A DNA stretch of 64,000 nucleotides from Panax quinquefolius (Eukaryota > Streptophyta > Magnoliopsida > Apiales > Araliaceae). A program made the translations under genes and the position numbers. The notes below the pieces were generated by a model. The model was not told the origin of the DNA and searched no databases. It saw only the letters and a list, made by a program, of their open reading frames with translations. Location of the stretch: positions 61,321,436-61,385,435 of the forward strand of contig CM035167.1 in NCBI GenBank assembly GCA_020205615.1, given 5' to 3'. Within the stretch, counting starts at the first letter, position 1. Each line of letters opens with the position of its first letter. Shown here one piece after another: positions 1 to 11,445 of this stretch.

Positions 1-590
1 TTAATGATATTAGATTTATTTAATTATTAAATTAAATAAGTAAGATAAAAATGATTTTATTGATTTAAAAATCATTTTAAATAAGAATAAAGTGTTAGAA
101 AATATTTGGGATTTTAAAATATAATTTTCTATATTTTTGGAGAAATCTCATTAATAAATTAATATTAATGATATTAGATCTATTTAATTGTTAAATAAAT
201 GAATTAAAAATAGTTTTATTGATTTAAAAATCATTTAAAAATGAGAAAAATGTTTTAAAATATTTTAAGTTATAATTAATGACTTTTAATATTTTGATAA
301 TAATTTCATTAATATTTAAATATTAATGGTGATGATTTAAAATGATTTTAATAATTTTAAAAATCATTTAAGTAGAATATTAATGATTTAAAAATATTTT
401 AAGTTATTAATAATAACGTTAATATTTTGACAAGTATGTTATTAATATTTTTAAATTATTAAATATTAATAATGATAAGATTATTTGATAATCAAATCAT
501 TTAAAAATGATTTAAGTGTTTGAAAAATTATTATAAATTATTATAATTGTTTATAAATTATTAAAAGCTTCCGAAAAATATTATAAACGA
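1..590. repeat. Degenerate ~150 bp AT-rich tandem repeats inside LTR H
   Basis: Three to four degraded units repeat the same word order: ATTAATATTAATGAT, an AAATGATTTT...AAAATCATTT inverted pair, a run like AAAATATTTTAAGTTAT, and a TTTTAATATTTTGAT...TTTCATTAAT segment. Each unit carries its own small hairpin formed by the ATGATTTT/AAAATCAT arms. Units are too diverged for exact borders. Confidence 0.5.
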
Positions 591-2153
591 TATTTGACTT
601 ATCTAAAATAATATTGAAGCTTAGAGACCAAGTTTAGTTGACAATCAATGTGTTAATTATCGGATAAAGTGACCAGAACACCGAGAATGGACCGAAGTCC
701 AACCGCATCAAACTAGTTAGACTGTTAAGTGTTTATATAGGTTATAAACACTAATGTGGCTATGTGTAATGTAATGTGAGAGAGTTTGACTGTAAAATAC
801 TATGTTACGTGTTATAAATGATTGTGCTAATTGTGAGACCGACATTGTTAAATATAGGTCTTACGAACGCAGTTAATTATATTGTGTAGCTGTAATCAAC
901 GCGGAAGGCAAGTTTCCTAACTCAACCTTGAGTTATATTCATTCAATTATTATAATGGTTAATTATTCCTAATTATACCATGTCCAAGGAATTTATTGTT
1001 GATCATTCGCAGTTAATGCATGATTAATAATTCAAATTGAATTACTGATTTGGAGAATATACATTTGTAGAATAATTGTTGTTGGATATTCATAATCGTA
1101 GAAGATAGAATTGACAGTACAGATAATTCATGTTTATTGTCAAATTATATTGAGAAATGTCTTAGCTAATTATTCTGGCTAGACGAACATTTGTTAGAAC
1201 TTGATAGATTCGAGAAGAGAATTCAATTGTTATTGATAGATCGATGCCAATTATTTTGGCTAGATCGATAAGTAAATAGAAATTGAAATCATTAAATTTC
1301 GTTGTTAAATCAAATCTTGATCCTGAGACTGAGAAGAACAACCTTTTATATAAAGGGAACATTTTTAAGTCGTATATTCGACCATTGCGCGCGACCTAAG
1401 TTTTATGCATAATATAGGGTACAAGGAGTTGGTCGGCTCTAAGTACTTGCAGAGGGGTATGATTTAATCTTTATGGTTATCTGATACTCTTGCGTATCTA
1501 TCAAACTAAATCTTTGATAGAAACCCGAGAAAGTAGAAGTTCTAGATCCAATGGATCGCTAAGCATAAATCTGGAATGCATTCCACTTTGTAATTGCGTA
1601 GAATTGATTCTTGATTATTTATTAGAATATCGCAGAAACTTTGAAAGCGTTGTACTCTTTCATTATCAAATTATTGTGTTGCCTAGAATATGAGAAGACT
1701 TGTTATTGATTAACGATTTGTTCAGCTATTTCAAAGTTCACCAAACTTTGGTTTCATTCTATCAAAATAGATAGTCCATTTTATTGATTCAGTATACATT
1801 TATTGTATGTCTTAACTTGCATGGGCAAACTTGTTGCTCACCCTTGCTATAATTAAAACATTTCATTTAGGAACGAAGAGGCCAAAGGATCAAGTAACAA
1901 AAGCAAAGGCAAAATGCTGGAGTAGTTATAATGAACATTATTAATATTATGTTGTATTGTAAACCCTTTTTGTATATCTAAAGGATATGTTTGTAATATT
2001 AATGTTAGAAAACCTGAGACTTATGTATTAACAACATATGTTAATGACTTATGTATTCCTATTTCTATATGAATGGGTAGTTAGATGTTATTATATTGTA
2101 GATCGTGAACACCAAACTCGGGGGTCAGGTAACCCAGATTTGGGGGTGTCACA
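1..2153 (+). repeat. LTR-like sequence, family H, 3' part (starts before the window)
   Basis: AT-rich non-coding DNA ending in a GGGGGTGTCACA-type terminus at 2153, the same terminus as the 5' LTR of element A at 12639. The last 350 bp share A's LTR layout: a TTGCTCACCCTTGC motif (1834-1848), then a purine-rich GAAGAGGCCAAAGG stretch, an AGCAAAGGCAAAATG segment, and a 'gaacaccaaa...gatttgggggtgtcaca' end. No primer-binding site follows, so this is a 3' LTR or a solo LTR. No ORF longer than 67 codons is seen and none resembles a known protein. The LTR identity is inferred from the shared terminus and motif order. Confidence 0.55.
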
Positions 2154-2380
2154 TCTGTTATGATGCATGTTGGCCATGAAATTGATTTAGGGTTATAGTA
2201 CTACATTAGTAATACAATATTAAAATAAGAACAAGCCCAGAAACTTAACTTAAGCATGTAATCGGTGGGTGGTCAACCACCACCTACCCCGCATTAATCG
2301 ACATACGCAACTCGAAAACAATGTGCTCAAGAATTTTATAGCGCAGCGCTAGTTACATCTATATAGGCCCCTTTATTAAT
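2154..2380. other. Unassigned spacer between two LTR-like blocks
   Basis: No ORF, repeat or terminal motif recognised. It contains a small inverted repeat around 2268-2284 (GGTGGGTGGTCAACCACC). It may be the flank of the first H LTR. Confidence 0.3.
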
Positions 2381-3293
2381 TATTAATTTCCAAAATGATT
2401 TATTTTAATAAATAAATTGAAATAAATAGTTTTTAATTATTAAAAATAAAAATAAATTCCTAAAAATTATTTTAAAGTCCTAAAAATTAGTTTTAACTAT
2501 TTTGAGTATATTTCATAAATATTTAATATTTTTGGAATATAATGGTATTTAATTTATTTAATTATAATATTAAATAAATTATTTAAAAATGATTTTAATA
2601 CATGAAAAATCATGAAAAATTATATTATGGTATAAAAAAATATTTTAAGTTATTTTCAAGTGACTTTTAATATTTTGTGAAGAATTTCATTAATTAATTA
2701 ATATTAATGATAATTAATTTATTTAATAAATATATTAAATAAATTATAGAAAATAGAATTAATGATTTATAAATCATATAAAATGATTTAAGTATTATAA
2801 AAATATTTGACGTTATAAAATATAACTTTTGATATTTTGTTATGAAAATATTAATATTTTAATATTAATAGCAATTATCGGATCTTTGGATTTAAATGTT
2901 TAAAAATCATATAAATATGATTTTAAGGTATTAAAAATACTTTGATATATTATAAATATATTATAATATTATAGCATGTATTTCATTAATGTTTGATATT
3001 AAATAAATAGTAATGATAAAGAAATTATGTGGTGCTTAATTCTTATAAATACGATATTAATGATTGAAAATTCACGATAAATAGTAATAATTATTTAAAA
3101 ATTATTATAAGACTTGGAAAATTATTTTGTCTGATATTAAAATTATCTGAGATAATTATTAAGTGTTAGGCAGAGTTTAATTGAACTTAAACTCGACGAT
3201 TGTCCAACTAGACCGTCGGGATGTTAAAATTTTACCAAACTCGACTCAGACTGTCAAAGTTTGACTTGAGGTTAGATTTTATAAGTGTTATCA
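2381..3293 (+). repeat. Second family-H LTR-like block, truncated by element C
   Basis: The AT-rich ~150 bp unit of 1-590 recurs here about four times (roughly 2530-3130), followed by a more GC-balanced stretch (3170-3285, 'gagtttaattgaac...accgtcggg...gtcaaagtttgac') resembling 600-740. The block stops abruptly at the left edge of element C's LTR (3294). It is probably a second copy of the H LTR or of a related element. The orientation is inferred from the matching order of words. Confidence 0.4.
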
Positions 3294-3834
3294 TGACGCC
3301 CCCAAAATAGGTATACATCACCCATCTTGAGTCGCCAAATACATGGTACCAAATTCAAATACAACTTAATAATACAACTGTCGTGTAAAATACGACAAAA
3401 CATAAACTGAGAGTTTTAATATGAATATTGTCTTCTAGACAGTATTCAACTCAAATGGAGTCCTTAATACATTTATTATCACACTATTTCATAGAATAAT
3501 GAGGACTACTAATGCTATCATCTGGACCGTCACTCCGCTTCCGACTAGTCCCGCCTCGCTCTCATTTCAAGAAGAACAAATGAAAACAAAAGGGTGAGCT
3601 CAACTAGCCCAGTAAAAAATATTATGACTAAGATAATGCAGAATATATTATCGTTAGCCTTCAACAGTGTTAAACTGATAAAATATAACAAACATCAAGT
3701 TTAACTGCAGTGGAACAAGCAATCCATTAGAAGAGTCAAATTGAGCATACAATCTACTATCTTCTATGATTTAAAAGATTTTTCATCACTTTTATGGCTG
3801 AGACTCATCTTAATAAATAATTCACATCATCGAA

Positions 3835-4110
3835 TCACCCCTGCACTACGGCCAAGGATATTCTTATGTATCACGACCATAAATTATCCATGCACTACGG
3901 GCCAAGGATATTAGTGTATTCATCAATGGTCAAGATTATACCAAATAATCCTTGGTCATAATCATACTAATAGCTGTCTATCAATGAACTACAGGACAAT
4001 GAGGACTTTTACCACATCATTCGTTACACTACGGTCATGATTATATCGAATAATCTCTGGTCATAATCATACTAAGTTCATCTATGCACGTAAGCCAAGG
4101 ATGACTTTCA
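3835..4110 (-). repeat. Hairpin-bearing tandem array in C LTR
   Basis: Diverged units built around 'tgcactacggGCCAAGGAT'. The clearest hairpin is 3886-3909: ATCCATGCAC, loop tacgg, GCCAAGGAT. It corresponds to the ~60 bp array in the LTRs of B and E, where the stem is ATCTTTGCAC/GTGC(C)AAAGAT. Confidence 0.55.
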
Positions 4111-4321
4111 TCACAATATAAGCATGAGGATGTTGACCATGACATAACAATTCAATAAAACAAGTTCAAGGATAAATTTTAAAGATTTATAATTTAATTT
4201 ATCCAGAATTCAATAACGTTTAAATTGTCAACATGATACTACTTTGTGGAGTAAAATTCAAGAATAATATTCATGTACCAAAAATAATTTGGACAAAAAA
4301 GAAATGTATTTTTCGGGTAAA

Positions 4322-4550
4322 TAGTACCCCATGAATAGTACCATGTGAATAGTACTTCAGGAATAGTACCTCGTGAATAGTATCCCGACATGAAAAGTAC
4401 CCCAAATACCCGAGTGAATAATATCCGGGTGAATAGTAACCTGTGAATAGTAATTCGTGAATAGTACTCTGGCATAAAAAGTGTCCCGAATACACGAGTG
4501 AATAATATTTAAGTGAATAGTAACTCATGAATAGTATTCCGTTATGAAAA
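4322..4550 (-). repeat. Minisatellite, ~14 bp unit GTGAATAGTAACTC
   Basis: More than ten variants of 'gtgaatagta(ct)(ct)' follow each other. The same array lies in every full family-2 LTR here (30468-30650, 36310-36520, 43540-43685, 50965-51145). It produces repetitive spurious ORFs on the minus strand. Confidence 0.75.
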
Positions 4551-5058
4551 GATCAATAATTATCAACAAAGCTCAGAATAATATTTCCATGAAAAGATAC
4601 TGGATGAAGCGCAAATATCAAGGATATTCTACTAATTTCATGGAGTATGGAAGCCAAAACTTCAACAAAATGAGTATAGAATTCACTGAAACGAAATAAT
4701 ATTACTTATACACTACAGAGTATGGAAGAAAATATTATTTAAAGTGAATATTAAAAAAAAATAACATCCCTTGAACGGAAATAATATTCAAACGAATATT
4801 TAACGAAGATAATATTCCTACGAATATTGAACGAAGATAATATCCTTTATGAATATTGAACAAAATAATATTCATACAAATACGAAAAATAATATCTCTT
4901 CAGAATATGAAATAAATAATACCCTTTACCTCAGAAGAAGACTGGATACTGGAATAGTGAAGTAGCAGACTTCACTTCTTCTTTCTCTCTATAGCTTCTC
5001 TTATAATTGCTCTTGTGAGACTTAGTGAATTGGTGAGAAATGAAGGAAGAATTAGCTT

Positions 5059-5069
5059 CTATTTATAAG
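5059..5069 (-). promoter_or_regulatory. TATA-like box of C 3' LTR
   Basis: Plus-strand ctatttataag, i.e. CTTATAAATAG on the minus strand. It aligns with the CTATAAATAG boxes in the B and E LTRs and lies about 140 nt upstream of the conserved GAG|GTAAA donor-like site. Confidence 0.5.
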
Positions 5070-6211
5070 AAAATATAGTTTCGATAATTGCACGTTTTGG
5101 GGCTCAAAATATTACAGTATAATACTTTCCTCTTTTTCTTCATATTTAATTTAGTCTCGCAAGTATTATCAAACTTGCACCACCTCCCCTAATAGTAAAT
5201 AATGTGAATTAATAGTTCATTCACGTGACTTAATAGTATAATCATGTGAAAAAACTAATTACAGTATAGTACCTTCATCTATACCTCCATTTTTAATTAA
5301 TCATGCAAGTATTATCAATCTTGCACCACATCCCCTAATAGTATATGAATGTGAATCAATAGTACACACATGTGAACAAATAGTTATAAGCATGTGAAAT
5401 AATAGCAATTAATTGCTCATTTATCTGATTAATTACCCGATTGGTCAATATAACCTCCAAACATCAATTATTATCTAAATAAATGTCGATTTCCACTAAC
5501 ATTAATAATCCCAACACAATGGAACTATCAATTTCATCTTTAATCAATACTAACTTATTCATCATTAATATTATAACTCACAATATTTAACAATCTGATC
5601 GTTCCCAGAAAAGAGGGGGCTTTCCGATAAGGATTTCTCCTTATTGGCGCGCAATTAGGTGACCAAATCTCTCCTTGACAGAACTTCTAGACATTGTCAA
5701 TATTATAAATAATAATATGAATAACTTTGTTGTCTCAATTATTGATTTAATAATATAAAATATTGATGTTGTGACAATAATTGAATCAATAATATGAGAG
5801 ATATGATGCAGCAATTACTATAGCAATAATTGAGTATAACTGAGTGACTTCTTACGTAAGCATCAATAATCAATACCGTGTGCTACTATGCAACCATGCG
5901 TATTAATGTACTTTTACTACCGGGTAGTTCAATAGTTTTAACGGTAACACTTTCGCCGTTATTTTTATAAAATGATAACTCTGTCGTTTTCTTACTACGA
6001 CAATACTTCCGTTGTGGGGTCCACCAATGATTGTGCCGTCGTACGGATATTCCCCAACCAAACAAATATTTTGTAACAACTTGCTTACTTTGCAAAAATT
6101 TTCAAATATCACCCTTAACTTTAACCTTTTATCAATTTAACCATTTACGAAATAAAATAATAATTATAAGAAAATTAAATACTTTCATTTCATAAAATTC
6201 GGGATCTCACA

Positions 6212-6224
6212 ATCTCCCCTCCTT
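6212..6224 (-). promoter_or_regulatory. Polypurine tract of element C
   Basis: Minus strand AAGGAGGGGAGAT directly abuts the TGTGAG start of the 3' LTR. The same tract stands before the 3' LTRs of B (34760-34772) and E. Confidence 0.75.
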
Positions 6225-6600
6225 ATGAAATTTTTCCCTCAAAATTTATGTACGTACCTGGTATGCCGAAGAGGTGAGTATACCTCGTCAGATTCTAACT
6301 CTTGAGGTATAACCTTTGAGTGTAGAATATATCCTTCTTATCCAATATTTTAACATGTATCTCATCATACGTTAAATCTTCTGCTATCTCGTCTAGTTCT
6401 AATTCAATAATGTGGTTTGGGTCGTCCACATATTTACGTAATATCGATACGAAAAAAAAGACATACCTAGCGGTAAGGCGAGTCTATAGGCCACAGTTCC
6501 TACTCGATCGAGGATTTCAAACGGGACAACTAAATCGAGGGTTAAGATCGACTCTTGCTTTTAGAAGAACGCCCTCTTGAACCTTCTTCCTCGTATTCAT
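6225..6600 (-). pseudogene. Element C integrase C-terminal/chromodomain remnant
   Basis: Minus-strand translation of about 6460-6540 gives a recognisable integrase C-terminal stretch, PFEILDRVGTVAYRLALP. That segment normally follows the integrase core in plant Ty3/gypsy chromoviruses. The final residues before the polypurine tract are a frameshifted form of the FEDEIS-stop tail seen intact in B. The integrase zinc-binding and D,D-E core are absent. It sits between the RNase H remnant and the 3' LTR, as expected. No functional product is possible. Confidence 0.65.
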
Positions 6601-6634
6601 CAGCTCAGAGTGTGTAGCTTGAGAGGCTTTATCT

Positions 6635-6910
6635 TTATCGATTTAAAGTCGGTTCAAATCGTATATTCGCTATCTTCACGTGGGTCCCTTGAGTCTTTAA
6701 CTCTATCTTCATCATTTGTAAGTTATAGGAAATGAGTTTTTGTGTTAACAACATCGCACTCGTAAACGCATACGATCTTCTACTCAACGCGTCAGCTACC
6801 ACGTTCGGTCTTCCACGATGATATTGAATGGTATAGTCGTAATCTTCAACAGCTCGAGCCAACGTCCTTGGTGCATGTTATGTTCGTTCTAGGTGAAGAA
6901 ATATTTGAGG
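6635..6910 (-). pseudogene. Element C RNase H C-terminal remnant
   Basis: The open stretch 6635-6862 reads EDYDYTIQYHRGRPNVVADA followed by LSRRS, the conserved end of Ty3/gypsy RNase H. Immediately upstream (about 6890-6915) is a frame-disturbed LKYFFT(Q) motif. That motif is fused directly to the short pre-RT segment (..KPISQT..). RT and the catalytic part of RNase H are therefore removed by one deletion whose junction lies near 6906. Confidence 0.7.
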
Positions 6911-7173
6911 GTTTGAGAAATGGGTTTTTTACTGGGGTTTATACAAAATTTGATTTCACGCTATAGGGGTAGGCTAAGAAGTCTTCAGGAATACGTCATG
7001 AAATTTATTAACAATAGAAATATCATTCAAAACTGTGACTCTCATCCAAGACTTGGATAGTACGTCACATTGATACCAATCAACTTGCCATCGTCATTCA
7101 CAATGTCGCCTACAAAAAGTCTGGCTTCAGTGCATTCCACACAAGGAAGACAACAACAAAAGGACCGGGCTCT

Positions 7174-7542
7174 TTACTTATGACTTGATATGACAGCGAT
7201 TGACTTTAGTGATTTGGTTGCTTGAATTTGCATAACAGGTTGGTTAGGAATATGAAAGCTAACAACCTTACAAAAAGCATGATGAGTAGTTAACCAATCA
7301 ATTCCTAAAATCACATCAAAGGCAAGTATTTTCAAAGAGATAAGATCGACAGGTAACGTGAAAGTGTCGATTTGAATCAAATAAGATTTATTATCAATAG
7401 AGGTAATAAAGGTTTCTCCTAACCGAGTTTCAACCGATAAGTCAAAGTCTAATCTCTCCGGAGTCAAATTTAAACGTTGAGCGCAAACAAGAGAGATAAA
7501 AAATGGGTAGAACCGGTATTTAATAAGGTATAGACTTCGCAA
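7174..7542 (-). pseudogene. Element C aspartic protease (degenerate)
   Basis: A 122-codon open stretch ends with ILAFDVILGIDWLTTHHA, the conserved C-terminal protease segment of Ty3/gypsy pol. Upstream it carries RLNLTPERLDFDLSVETRLG, also found in B and E. The catalytic D-(S/T)-G loop near the N-terminus is degraded (SLYLIKYRFYPFFIS where B shows remnants of LLDTGSTHSFIS). It follows the zinc-knuckle region. Not expected to be active. Confidence 0.7.
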
Positions 7543-7556
7543 GAATTTATAATTAA

Positions 7557-7860
7557 CTAAACCGTGCTAACTTCGTTCGGGTTACTCGCTTTTTGAGAAG
7601 TCACGAAAAATGTTCTCCTTGAAACCACCGACTTTATATTGTCCGTATCTGCCTTTGGTGCCACCGTCCCAGCTGGACTTGACTTTGGTGCATGACAAAA
7701 TCGGGCTAGGTGACCTTCCTTTCCAAAATTGTAACATTCTTTGGACTGCATCACGCAGTTTGGAGTGATATGTCCCTCCCCTCTGCATTTTTAGCATACA
7801 ATTGGTGGTCGTTCTCCTTCCTTGAAAACGGGTGTTAGTGTTGCTGTCTTTCCATCGTTG
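7557..7860 (-). pseudogene. Element C gag nucleocapsid zinc knuckle (degenerate)
   Basis: Minus strand carries CYNFGKEGHLARFC, a CCHC knuckle whose second Cys has become Phe. A second knuckle lies just upstream in another frame. Nucleocapsid knuckles bind genomic RNA during packaging. The frame breaks several times between here and the gag N-terminal part, so this is a remnant. Confidence 0.65.
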
Positions 7861-8778
7861 TTGAACCTTCTCTTCTTGAAATTTCCATTTCTATTATCTT
7901 GGCCATGATTACCACCGAAGTGGTTACCATTCTTGGCATGATAATTTCCCCCACGATGATTATCATTGTTCCGATGGCCGTTGCCACCGGTACGATTATT
8001 ATCGTGTTATTGCTCGTTATCCTTTGGTTGGGCTGGCTCATTATCGCGCTCCAATAACTGAGCTTTATTCACTACATCTGAATATAAACAAAGTTTATGA
8101 GAAATGAGGTATTGACGTATATCGGGTTTCAAACCTTTTAGAAACATTCGCGTCATTCGCTCCTCATTATCGACCAAATGGGATGCAAACCGGGATAACT
8201 TCGCAAATTTAGCCTCGTATTATGACACGGTCATATTGTTTTGCTCCAGCTTGATAAACTCTACCTCCTTCATGTGACGAATACTTTTGGGAAAGTACTT
8301 GTCGTTGAATGACTCTTGAAATTCTCCTAAGACATCTTGAGTGGCCAGTCAGAGTGCGTTTACGATTCCCACCATGAATCGCCTCTTCACGCAACATAAA
8401 GGTGGCAAAGGGAACCTTTTCCTCCTCAGAGCATCCCAAGACATCAAATATCTTGGTGATCTGCTTTAACCACGTCTCCGCCTTAAGTAGTTCTGGTTTT
8501 CCCAAAAACTCCGGCAATCCCAGCTCCTTGAACTGCTTAGCAGTGACCAGCCGTGGGTTGCCATTGTTTCCACCTGCATTTTGAATAGGAGTCTCTCTCG
8601 CCTGATGTTGCATGAATTGTATAAAGCCTCTGATTATCCCATCGTTCATCATCTGATCGGTGTTATTGTTTAGCTGAGGATTATTATCTTCCTGTTGCAC
8701 ATTATCCTTGGTATTGATCGTTGGTGACTCAACGGTCTCATGTGCTTCATTGTTGATCTCAACATTTTCAGATGCCAT
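7861..8778 (-). pseudogene. Element C gag (frameshifted)
   Basis: The minus-strand ATG at 8776-8778 starts MASENVEINNEAHETVESPT. A Ty3/gypsy gag (retrotrans_gag-type) core follows: QFKELGLPEFLGKPELLKAE, then TWLKQITKIFDVLGC and KVPFATFMLREEA. The match to a continuous gag frame is lost after that motif, although this reading frame stays open to 8209. Downstream pieces remain in other frames toward the zinc knuckles. The same TWVKQITKIFDVL core occurs in B (32160-32205). It forms the capsid in active relatives. Confidence 0.75.
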
Positions 8779-8946
8779 TCTCAAACACTGTCACAAAACA
8801 ATGGTTAATTAATATATCACATATTATCCCTATACTCTGACCGACCAATTAAATACCAAATAAACTTAGGTAGGTCATACTAATGAAGGAATCCCCTGTC
8901 TCTCCCCTCCTAGTTCTTGTCTCACATCTCAGTCAGGGATCATATC

Positions 8947-8964
8947 CCTAAGCTTTGTTACCAA
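8947..8964 (-). promoter_or_regulatory. Primer-binding site of element C
   Basis: Minus strand TTGGTAACAAAGCTTAGG begins three bases after the LTR end. It is a variant of the initiator-Met tRNA-complementary site (TGGTATCAGAGC type) used by most plant LTR elements. B and E have TTGGTATCG(T)AGCTTAG here. Confidence 0.65.
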
Positions 8965-8967
8965 CTT

Positions 8968-9565
8968 TGATGCCCCCAAAATAGGTATACATCACCCATC
9001 TTGAGTCGCCAAATATATAGTACAAAATTCAAATACAACTTAATAATACAACTGTCGTGTAAAATACGACAAAACATAAACTGAGAGTTTTAATACAAAT
9101 ATTGTCTTCTAGACAGTATTCAACTCAAATGGAGTCCTTAATACATTTATTATCACACTATTTTATAAAATAGTGAGGACTACTAATGCTATCATCTGGA
9201 CCGTCACCCCATTCCCCGACCTGTCCCAGCTACGTTCTCATTTCCTGAAGAGAACAATGAAAGCAAAAGGGTGAGCTCAACTAGCCCAGTAAGAAATATT
9301 ATGACTAAGATAATGCAGAATGAATAATTGTTAGCCTTCAACAGTGTTAAACTGATAAAATATAACAAACATCAAGTTTAACTGCAGCGGAACAAGCAAT
9401 CCATTAGAAGAGTCAAGTAGAGCCTAAAATCTACTATCTTCTATGATTTAAAAGATTTTTCATCACTTTTATCGCTGAGACTCATCTTAATAAATAATCC
9501 ACATCATCGAATCACCCCTGCACTACATCCAAGGATATTCTTATGTATCACGACCACAAATTATC
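8968..9565 (-). repeat. Element C 5' LTR, 3' portion (left piece)
   Basis: Begins tgatgcccccaaaatagg and runs nearly identical to 3294-3888 (same 'gtcttctagacagtattcaactc' and 'gtgagctcaactagcccag' blocks) until cgaccacaaattatc. There element A's TGTAACATT terminus interrupts it. The remainder resumes at 39522. Confidence 0.85.
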
Positions 9566-10919
9566 TGTAACATTTCAGAATTTTATAAATTGTTATATTG
9601 AATATTTATTGAATAATTGTTCAAATTTGATTCGATGTGGTTAATTATTTGTTAAGTAAATAATTAAGGAAATTAATTAGTATATTCTAATTTAATTTAA
9701 TTATTAAGTTAGAGAATTTTGATTAAATAAATTATTATATTTTAAATTGAATTTATAAATTAAAAGGATGTGTTAGTGGATTAAATAAAGTTATGATTAT
9801 AAAAAAAATTATAATTTTGTGATATTGATTTATGTGTTAAAGTGATTTAATAAATTGTTTTTAGAATTAATTTAATTCGATTAAAGTGTGACAAATAACC
9901 TTACTATAAATGAATTACTAAAATAAATTATGGGAGTTTAATTCAGTTTTTCCAAACAAGGCCTAATGCCTATTAAGTCTTTAATCTAATTGTGTTTTAC
10001 CAAACAATGCATAATGATTAATTGGTTATATTTTTAGTGGTTAGCCAAACAAGCCTTATGGCTTTTGGTTTTCAAAACTTAGATAACTGATATCAGTTAT
10101 ATGTTTTATATTTATATTATATAATCAATATATATTATATCTTATATGCGTTATATTCTAAGACGTAAGAATAGAGGAGTGAGGTCAGAGAGAAAAAGAG
10201 AAAAACTCAGAGGAAGAAGAGGAAGAGAAGAAGAAAAGTGGGAGAATCCTAGAGAATTGGGAGTGAAGAGGAGAAAAGCTTGACAATCAAAGAGATAGTA
10301 TCATCATCTTCTTCAAGGTATTATTCTATTCTTTTTAGTTTTAAAAGTTTAGTTTTTCTCTTCCCAAATTCTCTGTAGAATCCTTGTGTAAGGATGAATT
10401 GTTATTGTTACATGGCTTTATATGACATACTAATGATGTTAAAACTATTTTCATAAGTTATAATCAATGAATTGATGATATATATGTAATTTGTGAAGAA
10501 AATGTTTTTACAGAGAGTTTTTGTGAATATATATTGTTTAGCTTAAAGTAGAAATTATGGGTTAATTAGTTATTTTATTGGTAAAATTGGCTATTCAATT
10601 TGATAGAGTATGTATAAAATTTGATAAAGTGCTTTGAATTAACTGTTTTGGTTGAAAAACAAAATCACAGTGTTTATTTTCATCAAAAACATCAAAAAAT
10701 GAGTTTTTAGCAAAAAATAGTGAAATTGGATGTGTTAATTTTGTTGCTTATGTTGTTGTATGGGTAGAAACATGTTAGGAGTTCTTGAATTATGTTTACA
10801 TGAAGTTTTTTTATGAATTGCATGTGAATTAGTCTGTTAAAAACCAGCTTGTAGGCCAAAATTGACTTTTTCTTATCTTTATTACTTGAAGGTATTGAAA
10901 AAATCCTAGATTTAAGCCC

Positions 10920-11220
10920 AAGCCCAAATAGTTCATCTTTCATGTAGTATGGCCTTAACATAATACCACAATTCATCTTTCACGCATGCATACGCCATTA
11001 CGTCACGGCGCCCATACATGCACCCGTACAGCCAATACGCTACATTGTCATACCAGCAGCATTGTCCAGCTACCCGGCGCCGCATATGGCAGCCATGCCT
11101 GTGCAGTCTTTGTAGCTTTATTCTCGAGTCATGAATGCCATCTACGCTGTCATAATACACGCATGATAAAGATAAACCGTATACCGCAATGAGTTAGCGA
11201 GAATAGTCTGACAGTGTACT
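10920..11220. other. GC-richer block inside A 5' LTR, strongly diverged from the 3' LTR
   Basis: The LTR is AT-rich on both sides, but this stretch is GC-rich (e.g. gcgcccatacatgcacccg, cccggcgccgcatatggc). The corresponding stretch of the 3' LTR (about 37975-38215) matches only in patches such as 'tgtagctttattct(c/t)gagtcat'. Neighbouring LTR sequence matches almost base for base. Short ORFs across it are not conserved. Confidence 0.6.
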
Positions 11221-11426
11221 TTTTGTACACAAAATTTTAAGAAAAATTATGTGATGATAGTAGGACTATAAAATGTTGATTTTAGTATTCCTATACTATG
11301 AATAATTATGTTATTAAAGATTAATTTGTGTTATAACTTGATTATGTGATTAAATAATCAAACATACATGATGAATGTAGTTAGTTAAGTTGTAAAGTGG
11401 TAGTGACTAACTATGTCATGATGACG

Positions 11427-11445
11427 TATATATATATATATATAT
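11427..11445. repeat. (TA)n microsatellite in A 5' LTR
   Basis: Pure TA run followed by tgtatata. The 3' LTR copy (about 38415-38449) is longer and interrupted, showing length change since insertion. Confidence 0.9.

Larger units (their letters stand above)
3294..6211 (-). repeat. 3' LTR of element C
   Basis: About 2.92 kb. On the minus strand it begins TGTGAGATCCCGAATTTTATG at 6211 and ends ...CCTATTTTGGGGGCGTCA at 3294. It is preceded by a polypurine tract. It aligns with the split 5' LTR (8968-9565 and 39522-40807) and, more distantly, with the LTRs of B, E and G. Visible inside are a GNRA-capped inverted repeat (5629-5646), a TATA-like box (about 5059-5069), a splice-donor-like site (about 4929), a 14 bp minisatellite (4322-4550) and a hairpin-bearing tandem array (about 3835-4110). 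Confidence 0.85.

Noticed and set aside
4239..4528. Two overlapping ORFs rich in YYS/TIHE repeats
   Set aside because: Products of the GTGAATAGTA minisatellite.
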